Positions 33,679 through 42,554 of a stretch of DNA of 64,000 nt are shown piece after piece (within the stretch, counting starts at the first letter, position 1; every line of letters starts with the position of its first letter). Both the position numbers and the translations under genes were made by a program. The notes beneath the pieces were generated by a model that was not told the DNA's origin, made no database searches, and saw only the letters and a program-made list of their open reading frames with translations. This DNA comes from an uncultured Lewinella sp. (GTDB taxonomy: Bacteria; Bacteroidota; Bacteroidia; Chitinophagales; Saprospiraceae), in contig CALMYQ010000223.1 of assembly GCA_937873655.1 (NCBI GenBank), forward strand, positions 1-64,000. The letters run 5' to 3'.

Positions 33679-34365
33679 TTAATCCTGTTTCAACAAGCGC
33701 TTAATGTCGCCGATATTCCCATACAACACCATGATATCGCCATGGTTCAGCAAGGTCTGGGCCGAAGCCACACCTTGTACCTTGGTGATCTTTTTGGGCA
33801 GGCCCAGGATGTTTTTTTTCTCGGAGAACTGGATGGTGGTGAGCACCAGCAGGTTGTAATCCGCGCGGATATCCGCTTCCTCGAGGGTCATGCCGATAAA
33901 CCGGTCGGGCACGATCACCTCCACGATGCTGTAGTCCCCCGTGATCTCGAAAGAATCCACAACACCGTGCAGGTTGAGCTTGTTGGCCCATCGTTCGGCC
34001 GTTTCTTCTTCGGGGCGGATGATCTCGTCCACCTGCATTGCTTCCAGAACCGCTTCGTGCAAGGCGGAAACGGACCGGCTAATCAACCTTTTCACTTTCA
34101 ACTGCTTCATCAGGGCGGTAGCCATGATGTTGGCGCCTTCATTCTCGCCGATGCAGATCATGATGATATCAGCGTCTTTCAGCGGGAGGGCCGATACCGC
34201 CTGGCGGTCGGTACAATCCAGGCAAATGGTATGGGTAACCTTTTCCTTCAGGAATTCGACCTTTTCCATTTTCACGTCGACCCCGATCACCTCATGGCCC
34301 AGACTGGTCAGTTTTTCCGCCAGCGTCGCGCCGAAGTTGCCCAAACCTACAATGATGTATTTCAT
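33679..34365 (-). CDS. ktrA: potassium uptake regulatory subunit KtrA/TrkA (RCK)
   Basis: 228 residues. RCK-N Rossmann domain with IIVGLGNFGATLAEKL (4-19) for NAD/ATP binding, and an RCK-C domain from about 140 (FIGMTLEEADIRADYNLLVL), which binds c-di-AMP in some homologues. It gates the membrane subunit KtrB. The gene lies 16 bp downstream of ktrB and 13 bp upstream of the NtrC-type regulator, so the three form one transcript. Confidence 0.92.
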   Translation of the reverse strand: MKYIIVGLGNFGATLAEKLTSLGHEVIGVDVKMEKVEFLKEKVTHTICLDCTDRQAVSALPLKDADIIMICIGENEGANIMATALMKQLKVKRLISRSVSALHEAVLEAMQVDEIIRPEEETAERWANKLNLHGVVDSFEITGDYSIVEVIVPDRFIGMTLEEADIRADYNLLVLTTIQFSEKKNILGLPKKITKVQGVASAQTLLNHGDIMVLYGNIGDIKRLLKQD

Positions 34366-34381
34366 GCCTGTATTTTGTTTT

Positions 34382-36145
34382 TCAGTTGATCAGTATCTCT
34401 TCGGTCGGATACTTGTATTTGGTGCTTTTCACTTTTCTGAACAGGGCCACCAGGATGGAAAGCATACTCACCCGGCCGATGAACATGGTCAGGATGATGA
34501 TCACTTTGCCGGCCGAATTGAGATGGGGCGTGATCCCCAGGCTGATCCCAACCGTACTGTAGGCCGAGAAACTCTCAAACGCGATGGACAACAGGTCCTT
34601 TCCGCTGTCGAAGGTAGCGATCAGAAAAATAGAAAACCCGATCACGATCAACGACAGGGAGATAATGGCAAAAGCCCGACGGATGGAAATATCGGAGACT
34701 TCCCTGCGAAATACCTCGACCCGGCTTTTGCCCCGGGCAATGCTCAGGAAATTCAGGGTAGCGATCGCTATGGTACTGGTCTTGATCCCCCCGCCCGTTG
34801 ATGCGGGTGACGCGCCGATCCACATGAACAGAAAGGTCACCATGATGGTGGAAAAATGCATTTTGGTCAGGTCCACCGAATTGAAACCCGCGGTCCTGGG
34901 CGTAGCGGCGCCGAAAAATGCCGTCACCACCTTCCCGAATCCGTTGTGCTCCGCAAGGGTATTATCGTATTCAAAAATATAGAACAGGATCGTACCGCCT
35001 ATCAGCAGAATGCCCGTTGTGATCAATACGATCCGGGTATTCAGGTTGATCACCCAGGGTTTGTACCGCTCCTTTCCGCTCGACAGCCGCCTGATCAGCA
35101 GGTGCTTTATATAACTCATGAAGTTGAAGGCGATCGGAAACCCGATACCGCCCAGAATGAACAGCAGGGCGATGATGAGGTGCAGGGGGTAATTGAACCG
35201 GTAGGTCTCCTCATAAAGGCTGTTGCCCAGCGTAGAAAAACCGGCGTTGCAGAAGCTCGACACGGAATGGAAAACGGAGAAAAATATCCGGTCGCCCAGG
35301 GCTGAAAACAGCTTGGGATCAAGGGTCGTGAAGATCAGGACCGCGCCGGTCGCTTCAATGCCCAGGGTCAGCAAAATGATTTTCTTCAGTGTGCTGAACA
35401 CCTCGCCGATCTTCTCGGTATTGGTCATGTCGTGCAGCATGAGCTGGTTCTCATACGTGGATCCGCCCTTGAAAAAATAGCTGAAATAGCTGGCAAAGGT
35501 CATGATGCCCAGGCCGCCGATCTGGATCAGGAACAGGATGATCAACAGTCCGAAATCGGTAAAATAGGTGCCCGTATCCACGACGATCAGCCCCGTAACG
35601 CAAACGGCGCTCGTAGAGGTGAACAAAGCGTCGATCAGGCTGATCCCGTCATGGGTCGCTTTGGGCAGCATCAACAGGGCTGCTCCGGCCGATACCATCA
35701 GGAAAAAACTGGCAATAAACAACTGGGCCGGGTTGATGAACGTCCGTTTGATCCGGATCTCCAACGACGAGAATTCCCGGATAAAAACCAGCAAAACGGC
35801 CATATAGGTCCAAAGCCGCCGGTGAAAAACCGGCAACCGGATCCAACCGATGATGTGCACCAGGAGGACGGAAAGAAAAACCAGGGAGATCAGGTCGAAC
35901 AACCGAACGGTACGCCTGTTGCGCTGGGCATCGGCGAAATAACGGATCAGCAGGGAAGCAATGCCGACAATGATGACCACATCGTAGATCCAGAGCAATT
36001 CATTCTGCACCTTTTGGGTGTTGTCAAAACCCAGGTCGTAAATGGCCGTAAATACGGCTATCAGCCCCAGCCAAAATGGGATAAGGCCTGGAATTTTCCT
36101 GACGTACCGAATTTTCAACAGATGAAAAAAATCTTTGCTTTCCAT
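34382..36145 (-). CDS. ktrB: potassium transporter membrane subunit KtrB/TrkH
   Basis: About 587 residues from ATG 36145 (an in-frame ATG at 36205 would add 20 unlikely residues). The N-terminal third has extra TM segments and a basic loop not found in minimal KtrB. The remainder is the TrkH/KtrB family fold with filter-like loops (FTSTSAVCVTGLIVVDTG, SSFCNAGFSTLGN, GAATPRTAGFNSVD, ASPASTGGGIKTST). Cation-dependent potassium uptake with KtrA is expected. Confidence 0.92.
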   Translation of the reverse strand: MESKDFFHLLKIRYVRKIPGLIPFWLGLIAVFTAIYDLGFDNTQKVQNELLWIYDVVIIVGIASLLIRYFADAQRNRRTVRLFDLISLVFLSVLLVHIIGWIRLPVFHRRLWTYMAVLLVFIREFSSLEIRIKRTFINPAQLFIASFFLMVSAGAALLMLPKATHDGISLIDALFTSTSAVCVTGLIVVDTGTYFTDFGLLIILFLIQIGGLGIMTFASYFSYFFKGGSTYENQLMLHDMTNTEKIGEVFSTLKKIILLTLGIEATGAVLIFTTLDPKLFSALGDRIFFSVFHSVSSFCNAGFSTLGNSLYEETYRFNYPLHLIIALLFILGGIGFPIAFNFMSYIKHLLIRRLSSGKERYKPWVINLNTRIVLITTGILLIGGTILFYIFEYDNTLAEHNGFGKVVTAFFGAATPRTAGFNSVDLTKMHFSTIMVTFLFMWIGASPASTGGGIKTSTIAIATLNFLSIARGKSRVEVFRREVSDISIRRAFAIISLSLIVIGFSIFLIATFDSGKDLLSIAFESFSAYSTVGISLGITPHLNSAGKVIIILTMFIGRVSMLSILVALFRKVKSTKYKYPTEEILIN

Positions 36146-36395
36146 AGGATAATCCGACAAAATTACCCCTTTGCCGGATATTGTCCAAAGGAATCTGAAA
36201 TCCAATTTTCACCGGGCATTCCTGACCCTAAAGAGGGAAACCTACCCTGAATGAACAAAACCTATTTCAGGGCAGCATAATCCTGACACTCTGCTCATTT
36301 TGTCCGGTAGTGTGCCCATTCACCCTTTCCTTGCATCCAGATGACCGTCTGGCGGAAGCCGCCGTTTTTAACCAGGTTCCGCCCGTTTTGAAAAA

Positions 36396-36442
36396 GAACA
36401 GGGGACCGGCGTCCGCATCGAACACCGGTCCGGTTCCTGTTC
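36396..36442 (-). terminator. imperfect hairpin downstream of the PAP2 lipoprotein gene
   Basis: GAACAGG (36396-36402) and CCTGTTC (36436-36442) form the base of a stem that continues with GGACCGG and CCGGTCC-type pairing. It lies just past the minus-strand stop at 36463. The A-run at 36391-36395 on the plus strand gives a T-run after the stem on the minus strand. The rest of the 36146-36462 gap shows no gene. Confidence 0.5.
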
Positions 36443-36462
36443 ATTACCAAACCTAAAGATCT

Positions 36463-37998
36463 TTATTGAGCGCCGTCCTTTTGGGCCACTTCAACCGTAT
36501 ACTGCGCCACATTCCTGCCCTGCTCCAATCCTACTTCCGCATCAAAACGGTAGTGGATGCCGCCGTACACCCGGGAGATGGCCGCCTCTTCCGCCCAGGC
36601 ATTGCATTGCTGGGCCTCAGCAGGAAAGATGTAGGACAGCACTTCCGCCGCCGCCGCTGAAAAGACGCTGTGGCCGGAGGTGTAACTGGGGAAATTGGGC
36701 GTACCCGCAATGGTCTTGAACCCGGGAATCGTCTGGATCGGCCGCGGGAAATGGTAGTAATATTTGGCGTCCCAGCAACTGATCCCGGCGTCCATGATGG
36801 CCATATTCATATAAGCGAACGTACGCGCGGAGCGGAGCGGGTTCATTTTGTATTTGACCATGAATTCCTTGGCGAACCGGTTCCAGTGTCCGGGCGGCGT
36901 ATAGGTGCCGAGGCCGTCCTGCCACCAGTTGGCGATCCGCCTTCTTTCCTCGGTCATGTGATCGGCGATGTCCACCAGCTCATCGATGTTGGCCTGGAAT
37001 TCAGCTGTTCCGGGGGCGGGAGGCGGGTCTGGGCGGACATCCTCCACATTGGCCACATTCCACATCTTCACCTTGCCGAACAAGGGGGTCAGGCCGACCG
37101 GCCGAACCGGGGCCTCGAGGTTGTCCCATTGCCAGCCGAACCGGTCGAAAGCCGCTTGTTTGATGGAGTCGGAAACCGGTTTGGGCGCCTGGGCTTTTTT
37201 CATGCCGTCGTTGGCGGCCCGTTGCAGGGCTATTTTGGCTACCTCCACGCCGATATGGGCGCCGGCGTCCACATCGCTCTGCACGTTGATGCCCGCCGCG
37301 ATCAGGCTCGCCAGGTGTTCTTCGGCCCTGGCGGCCAGCATTTCCTTTTCCAGCGGGAACATCACCGACAGGATATCCCTTGAAGCGGCTGCAATCACGG
37401 CCCCGTCGGATGGATAGGAAGGCAGGTCGCTGGGTTGATACGCCGGTTGAATGGTGTTGTCCACCTTGTACGGCGCCGGCCGGTTGTACTGGTACTTATA
37501 ATGCCAGGCAGTTATGAGGCCGTCAAACTGGGCGACGCTCATATAGGCCAGCATCCGGCAGGTATACGGCGGGTGGGCGAACGGAAAAAGGGGTTGTTTG
37601 CCGGGGTTGGCCGGGTCCGGAAGGGTATAGGTGCCGTCCGGATTGGGCCCCGGGATGAGGTTGTACTTGGCTGCCAGCTCCAGCGCGATCTCGTTCCATC
37701 GCAGGATCGGGTTGGCCGTCCAGTATTCCACCGCGTCGGATCTTGTGGCCGCAGCCGATTTGACAGCCGCCAGTTCGGCCTGGTAAGCTGCGGAGTTGAC
37801 ATCTTCAGGCGCATCCACCGCAATCTGGTCGGAGGCCGACAACAAAATGGGCTTCCAGTCGCCGCCGTTCTCATCCAGGCCGACGAAGGCGTAATCCTCA
37901 AAATCGATCCTGGTCGGCAGGTTTTTTTCGCAGGCCGACAACCCGAAGAGGAAAAAAACAAAACAGAAAAGAGGCAGTATGATTGAATAGTTTTTCAT
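36463..37998 (-). CDS. PAP2 / vanadium haloperoxidase-like lipoprotein with two modules
   Basis: 511 residues, lipobox LSAC (Cys23). The C-terminal module has the PAP2 signature: FPRPIQTIPG, then PSYTSGHSVFSAA, then SRVYGGIHYRFD, giving the RP, SGH and R-x5-H residues for phosphate or vanadate binding. An N-terminal module repeats the pattern in weaker form (YNRPAPYK, then PSYPSDGAVIAAAS), with SDG instead of SGH. Such proteins are lipid phosphatases or haloperoxidases; halide specificity cannot be read here. The gene follows a beta-barrel gene by 11 bp and likely belongs to its operon. Confidence 0.8.
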   Translation of the reverse strand: MKNYSIILPLFCFVFFLFGLSACEKNLPTRIDFEDYAFVGLDENGGDWKPILLSASDQIAVDAPEDVNSAAYQAELAAVKSAAATRSDAVEYWTANPILRWNEIALELAAKYNLIPGPNPDGTYTLPDPANPGKQPLFPFAHPPYTCRMLAYMSVAQFDGLITAWHYKYQYNRPAPYKVDNTIQPAYQPSDLPSYPSDGAVIAAASRDILSVMFPLEKEMLAARAEEHLASLIAAGINVQSDVDAGAHIGVEVAKIALQRAANDGMKKAQAPKPVSDSIKQAAFDRFGWQWDNLEAPVRPVGLTPLFGKVKMWNVANVEDVRPDPPPAPGTAEFQANIDELVDIADHMTEERRRIANWWQDGLGTYTPPGHWNRFAKEFMVKYKMNPLRSARTFAYMNMAIMDAGISCWDAKYYYHFPRPIQTIPGFKTIAGTPNFPSYTSGHSVFSAAAAEVLSYIFPAEAQQCNAWAEEAAISRVYGGIHYRFDAEVGLEQGRNVAQYTVEVAQKDGAQ

Positions 37999-38009
37999 GG
38001 CTGATGTTT

Positions 38010-38927
38010 TCAGATTTTGAACTGATAGGTGACGCCCGCGCCGATATTGGTGAATTTGCCCATATTCCGGCCGTTGATCATTTGGTTGTAATAGGCCAGC
38101 ACGCCCAGCCCCTTGAGTTTTTTGAAGTAATACTGGGTATTGAATCCCACCTGGCCCACCTCGACCTTGTTGGTGGGCTGTCCGGCGTTGTACTTTCGGA
38201 TATCATCACCGGAAGTACACCTCAATCCGGTGTAGTTGGCTTCCAGTTTCAGCGAATTGTCCAATAGCCAGACCCCGGCAACCGCCTGGTACTGCCAGGC
38301 GTTGGGCACATCCATAAAGGCGGTGTAATAGCTGCCGTTGTTGTAGTAGTAATCCCGTTCGGCTTCGGTCTGGCCGCGCCACAGATAGGCCAGCGCACCC
38401 CTGACGTAAAGGCCGTTGTCCATCCGGTACTGGAGGATGCCTCTGCCGCTGACTTCGGGCGCTCCGAATCCCAGGCTGAAGGGCATATAATCGGACAGAT
38501 AGTTGGTCAACGGCGTGGAAAAGCCCAGCGTGGACAGCAGGGATAATTTCCCTTTCCCGGCCTGTTTGTTGAAAAACTCGTATTTCAGGGCAAGGTTCAG
38601 GTCCTGGATGCCGCTGGCGCCCTTCATTTGTCCGCCGCTGGCCTCCGTGTGCACATAAGCGGTCCCCGCAATGAGGTTCAGCTTGTCAAAAATGCCGTAG
38701 GCGAACATAGGCGTCACCGTGTTCCTGGAGAGTGTGCCGACGTTAGCGTTGGTTCTAAGGGTGGGTCCCTCCCAATACTCGTCCCAGGCGCCGTCATCGT
38801 AGATCAGGGCGAAACAGATCTCCCTTTTCTTCATCATGATGGCATCCGAAGGCGTCTGTGCCAGAAGGGATCCCACAAAAGTAAGCACGGTAGCCAGGCT
38901 CAGGCCCAGCCTTATGTAGCAGATCAT
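38010..38927 (-). CDS. outer-membrane beta-barrel (transporter-like) protein
   Basis: 305 residues with an N-terminal signal (ending LLAQT). The mature part alternates aromatic beta strands and ends in YQFKI, as expected of an outer-membrane barrel. It resembles the MetA-pathway phenol-degradation family of putative transporters. Spacing to the PAP2 gene (11 bp) and the DUF3179 gene (30 bp) suggests co-transcription. The substrate is unknown. The second barrel at 40657-41736 may be a distant relative. Confidence 0.7.
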   Translation of the reverse strand: MICYIRLGLSLATVLTFVGSLLAQTPSDAIMMKKREICFALIYDDGAWDEYWEGPTLRTNANVGTLSRNTVTPMFAYGIFDKLNLIAGTAYVHTEASGGQMKGASGIQDLNLALKYEFFNKQAGKGKLSLLSTLGFSTPLTNYLSDYMPFSLGFGAPEVSGRGILQYRMDNGLYVRGALAYLWRGQTEAERDYYYNNGSYYTAFMDVPNAWQYQAVAGVWLLDNSLKLEANYTGLRCTSGDDIRKYNAGQPTNKVEVGQVGFNTQYYFKKLKGLGVLAYYNQMINGRNMGKFTNIGAGVTYQFKI

Positions 38928-38957
38928 ACTCTTTTAAATTTTGATTTGATGGTAAGT

Positions 38958-40100
38958 CTAATACTTTGCTGTTGCCGGATGGAAGGTCCGCCAGCTATGC
39001 CAATATTCCTGGGAAGCGGTCAGTTTTTTCAGGTCGGGTATCGCAGGGTCATGCGATTTCCCAACGAGGTTATAACTGCCGTCCGGTGTAAAAAGCGTGT
39101 CGTTTTGCAGGGTAAACCGTTGGTCTTCGCCCGCCCGTTGCAGGACGGTAAAACTCTTGTTATCCCCGGCAAGGACCAGTGCTATGGGCAGGCTGCCCAG
39201 TCTGTCGTAGATGATCCGTTCTTTTTCCAATGCGACCCAGTCATAGGCCTTGGCTTCCCGGTCGGTCGCCACGCCCACCACCCAGGCTTTTTCCGCCCAG
39301 GGCACGGTATCCCGGCGGGTCAGGACGCCTTTGCGGCGGCCCGCTTCGTAATTGGCCAGGCTGTCGTATTCGGCGGCAAAGGCGGGGTCCGGTTGCATGA
39401 TCCGGGTAGCGGGATACATGCGGAGCCATCGGCCCAAAGCCATCTGCGAGCTGGGCATTTCCGGCAAAGCAGCGCCGGTGAGCTTCCCGGCAATGGCTTC
39501 CCCGTTCACCTGGCGCCACCAGCTTTTGGTCGTCTTGTCCTCGAACATGGCGTTGAAATGATCCATCCCGACCAGCCGGAAGGTTTCTGTTTTGCCGTTC
39601 ACGACCGGTTCGAAAACGCGCCCGGTCCGGCAAACGGTGCAATAGGTAACGATCACAGGCTTTCCGCCTACTGTGTCAAATACCTGGTGGTGATATCCGA
39701 TAAACTGGATCGGATAGGCCTTTGCCTCACCCCCGTATTCCACACCCAGGACGAGCCGGCCGGTGTCCACAGCGCTTTCCGCCCCTACCGCAAACCGGAG
39801 GTTCTCCGGCTGACGGAACATGGCATCAGCGGCCATCACAAAATTGGCATTGTACACCACCGCTCCGGCCGCCGCGACCAACAGCAGAGAGAATATTTTG
39901 GAGCCCTTGAATGCCGCCGGAAAACCCGCAATCATCAATCCACCAAAAACTGCACGGATAGCCCAACGCCATTTATACAGAAAATAGGCCAGGCCGATGC
40001 TCTCCATCTGCTGGCTGCCGGGCATCGGCATAATAAAATATATATCGGCTATCTCGAACAGGATCAATCCCAATGCACCGAGGTAAAAGAATTTCTTCAT
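38958..40100 (-). CDS. DUF3179 domain membrane protein
   Basis: 380 residues. The N-terminal 100 residues contain several TM helices. The DUF3179 domain follows from about 115 (VLGVEYGGEAKAYPI, YHHQVFDTVGGKPVIVTYC), with a CTVC motif (about 168-171) and WWRQVNGEAIAG. Function of the family is unknown. It heads a run with the barrel and PAP2 genes. A degraded gene remnant lies directly upstream. Confidence 0.85.
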   Translation of the reverse strand: MKKFFYLGALGLILFEIADIYFIMPMPGSQQMESIGLAYFLYKWRWAIRAVFGGLMIAGFPAAFKGSKIFSLLLVAAAGAVVYNANFVMAADAMFRQPENLRFAVGAESAVDTGRLVLGVEYGGEAKAYPIQFIGYHHQVFDTVGGKPVIVTYCTVCRTGRVFEPVVNGKTETFRLVGMDHFNAMFEDKTTKSWWRQVNGEAIAGKLTGAALPEMPSSQMALGRWLRMYPATRIMQPDPAFAAEYDSLANYEAGRRKGVLTRRDTVPWAEKAWVVGVATDREAKAYDWVALEKERIIYDRLGSLPIALVLAGDNKSFTVLQRAGEDQRFTLQNDTLFTPDGSYNLVGKSHDPAIPDLKKLTASQEYWHSWRTFHPATAKY

Positions 40101-40110
40101 TGATTTGATT

Positions 40111-40530
40111 TTAACGGAACAAAACCCGTTCCCGCACCCCCAATGTGAACAGAAACCCGATCAGCAGGGTGAAGGAAAAAACAGTGATCGCATTTCCGTA
40201 ACCGCCCAGGATCTGTACCAGCCATCCGACAAAAAATACGGCTGCTGCTGTAAATATCCTTCCGATATTGAAGCAAAAGCCGGTTGCCGAAGACCGTACG
40301 GAAGTAGGGAATAAAGCCGGTATATAGGCATTTAAAACACCTTGACTGATAACGCACTCGTTCCGGTGAGAAACCACGGCTGCGATCAATTCCCTTTCCG
40401 CTTCGGTCAGGGTTGATGGCCCCCTCAGCAACAGCTGCGTCAGCTCACGCAAGGGCGCACCCGTATCCTTCCGGTATTCCAACAACCCGGTCACCCCCGG
40501 GAGGTGCGCTTCCAGCAATATATACGGCAT
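40111..40530 (-). pseudogene. fusion remnant: AhpD-like start joined to MFS transporter end
   Basis: A 139-codon frame from ATG 40530. Its first 60 residues (ending TEAERELIAAVVSHRNEC) are the N-terminal part of a carboxymuconolactone-decarboxylase/AhpD peroxidase-like protein, stopping at the first Cys of the expected CxxC site. The remaining 75 residues (GVLNAYIPALFPTSVRSSA, GFCFNIGRIFTAAAVFF, then RERVLF) are the last two to three TM helices of a major facilitator transporter. Neither half can work alone, so this is most likely a deletion scar between two former genes. An in-frame extension to 40608 is possible but unlike the family. Confidence 0.65.
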
Positions 40531-40656
40531 AAAGATTGCTTTTGGGCAACTGGCCGAGGGCGACAAGGCGTATACCGGCGGCACGGAAACCGTGTTTGTC
40601 AACGGCATCCCCTCCGGGTTTTTACCTTGTTGCCCTAAGCGCTTGCTGCGTTTGGA

Positions 40657-41736
40657 TCAGAACCTGTAAGCGTAATTGGCCGAGATCAGGTAATCCGCGA
40701 ATGCGGCGTCACCGTGCTTCTGACCAGTCGGATCCTGGCGGTCGGAATAGCTCTTGATCCTGTTGCGGTACAGGGCAACCGGTACGGAAAATCCGAAAGT
40801 ATGGGCGCCGGAGCTCCAGAGCAGGCCCGGTTCAACGGATACGATATAACCCGGCCTACGGGAACCCTCGCTGCTGCCGAAGATGTCGATGGCGGGCAAA
40901 CCTTCGATGCGGCCGCCCAGATTGAGGGCAAGGCCCAATGCGGGCAAAGCGGCATAAGAAACGCCGAGACGGCCTGCGTATTGATCGGGAACCGACAGGT
41001 TGGCCTCGTTGACCCCCTTCGGGTTGAACAGGTAGAAACCGTTGTAGTACAGGGAAAGCGCCGGCGTGATGGTCTGGTAGCCCTGCAATTCGATGCTGGC
41101 GCCCCAACCGCCGTCGCCGAGCTGGATGGACTGGTCGACGAACTTGGTGATGGTCGAATCCGCTCCGCTGTTGGTCCTTTTATGGAAGACATCCTTGACC
41201 GTGGATTTGCCGGTCGGCGCCTTGATCCCCAGGCCGATGGCGAAGTTGCCGTGCATATGGGTAGCCGGATCAAGCACCCAATAGGTGGCCGCCACCCGAA
41301 GGTCGCTGATACCCGCCGAGCCGGTTGCGAAACGCATATGTTCAGGATTGGATTCTTCGGAATTGCCATAGTGTTCGTACAGGGAAGACCGGCGGTTGAA
41401 GTTGACCGGAAGGTTGATGCTCAGGCTCCAGCGATCGTTCAGCGTATAGCTCAACCCGAAATCGATGGAATGGGAATCGTTGATCACTTCCGTGCCCTCG
41501 GCAACCCGGTTGGCTTCCTCATGATCCCCCCTGAAGTGGCGGAAGGAATGGAAATACCGGTAGGAGGTTGTCAGCTGAAACTGGCCGGGGTGGGTCAGCG
41601 AGGAAAGGCTGTTCGGATTCCCGCCGGTGCAGGACATCATGTTCCGGATCGCGATGCAGCCCTGGGCGTTGAGCATCGTTGCGGAAAAGGTAAACAGGAT
41701 AAAAAAGCAGGCTATATTGAGTGTCAAAGTTTTCAT
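40657..41736 (-). CDS. outer-membrane beta-barrel protein, transporter-like
   Basis: 359 residues. The signal peptide ends at LNAQG (about 25). Two Cys residues near the mature N-terminus (GCIAIRNMMSC) could form a disulfide. Amphipathic beta strands run through to a terminal Phe (NYAYRF), the outer-membrane insertion signal. It resembles putative metal or phenol-degradation transporter barrels. The next gene upstream on the strand is an unknown single-TM protein, 171 bp away. Confidence 0.7.
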   Translation of the reverse strand: MKTLTLNIACFFILFTFSATMLNAQGCIAIRNMMSCTGGNPNSLSSLTHPGQFQLTTSYRYFHSFRHFRGDHEEANRVAEGTEVINDSHSIDFGLSYTLNDRWSLSINLPVNFNRRSSLYEHYGNSEESNPEHMRFATGSAGISDLRVAATYWVLDPATHMHGNFAIGLGIKAPTGKSTVKDVFHKRTNSGADSTITKFVDQSIQLGDGGWGASIELQGYQTITPALSLYYNGFYLFNPKGVNEANLSVPDQYAGRLGVSYAALPALGLALNLGGRIEGLPAIDIFGSSEGSRRPGYIVSVEPGLLWSSGAHTFGFSVPVALYRNRIKSYSDRQDPTGQKHGDAAFADYLISANYAYRF

Positions 41737-41907
41737 AATCGCATAAAGTTTGGCTTGTCATTAATCTTTTGAACAGGAACCAGTTCGGCCGGGCGGCCGG
41801 ACGGGTAAAACAGACCGCGGACAATCCTATCCTGATCAACGCCGACCGAACCGCCGGTACGGGGCAGCACAGCAGACAAATGAAAGGATTACGGTAAAAC
41901 GCGCGGG

Positions 41908-42441
41908 TCAGACAAGCCGGGGAGGGGGCGCGGGAATAGATATGTTCAACCTGCCGCAAGGGGGAACGAAGGCAAACACATTGCGATGGAGAAGTGGTCC
42001 GACAGCGGGCAACGATTCGGGGTCTTCCAGGCAGAAACTGGAAAAAAGCCGTTCCAATACGGCTTTTTTGGCGGATCGTTCGTCCTGATCGGGTTGGTTA
42101 ACGGGCTGATAGCGTACTTGAATGCGTTCGGTGGCCTGATTGTCGATGGTGAAGTAGCTCACCTGGCCGTTGTCTTCTTCTGTGAAAATATAGGGAGCGC
42201 CGTAGCCCAGCCTGTGGAGCGCTTCCAGTTGTTCTTCATCCTGGATCTGAACCCGGGCTTTGATGCCGGTTTCAGCTTCCATTTTGGCGGCGATGGCCTT
42301 TTCCCGGTTGTTCATCCGGGTTTCCACTTCTACGGCATAACCGGCGTTGATATAAATGCGCCCGCCAACCCATTGGAACAGGATCAGCAGGATCAACGCC
42401 CAGGCGTAAAACGGCCTTTTTATTTTCCCGTAGGTGTTCAA
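41908..42441 (-). CDS. unknown single-TM protein
   Basis: 177 residues, not recognised. One N-terminal TM segment (about 11-28) is followed by a charged region (MNNREKAIAAKMEAETG, residues about 43-59) and an acidic/aromatic mid part. The tail is Pro-rich (SIPAPPPRLV). Ordered before the barrel gene on the same strand, suggesting a shared envelope role, but there is no direct evidence. Confidence 0.55.
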   Translation of the reverse strand: MNTYGKIKRPFYAWALILLILFQWVGGRIYINAGYAVEVETRMNNREKAIAAKMEAETGIKARVQIQDEEQLEALHRLGYGAPYIFTEEDNGQVSYFTIDNQATERIQVRYQPVNQPDQDERSAKKAVLERLFSSFCLEDPESLPAVGPLLHRNVFAFVPPCGRLNISIPAPPPRLV

Positions 42442-42554
42442 TTCAAAAAGTTGGCTTTAACATTCCGGCGTTGTGAGACCGCCGGCATACACGGTAAAAC
42501 TGATGCAAGTAAATTATTTTTTTCGAAGCAGCCAAATTTTTTAATTCCGGCCGT

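Noticed and set aside
40550..40640. Plus-strand PAAR-like fragment (GTETVFVNGIPSG)
   Set aside because: Only about 15 residues of weak resemblance with no start, antisense to a gene remnant.
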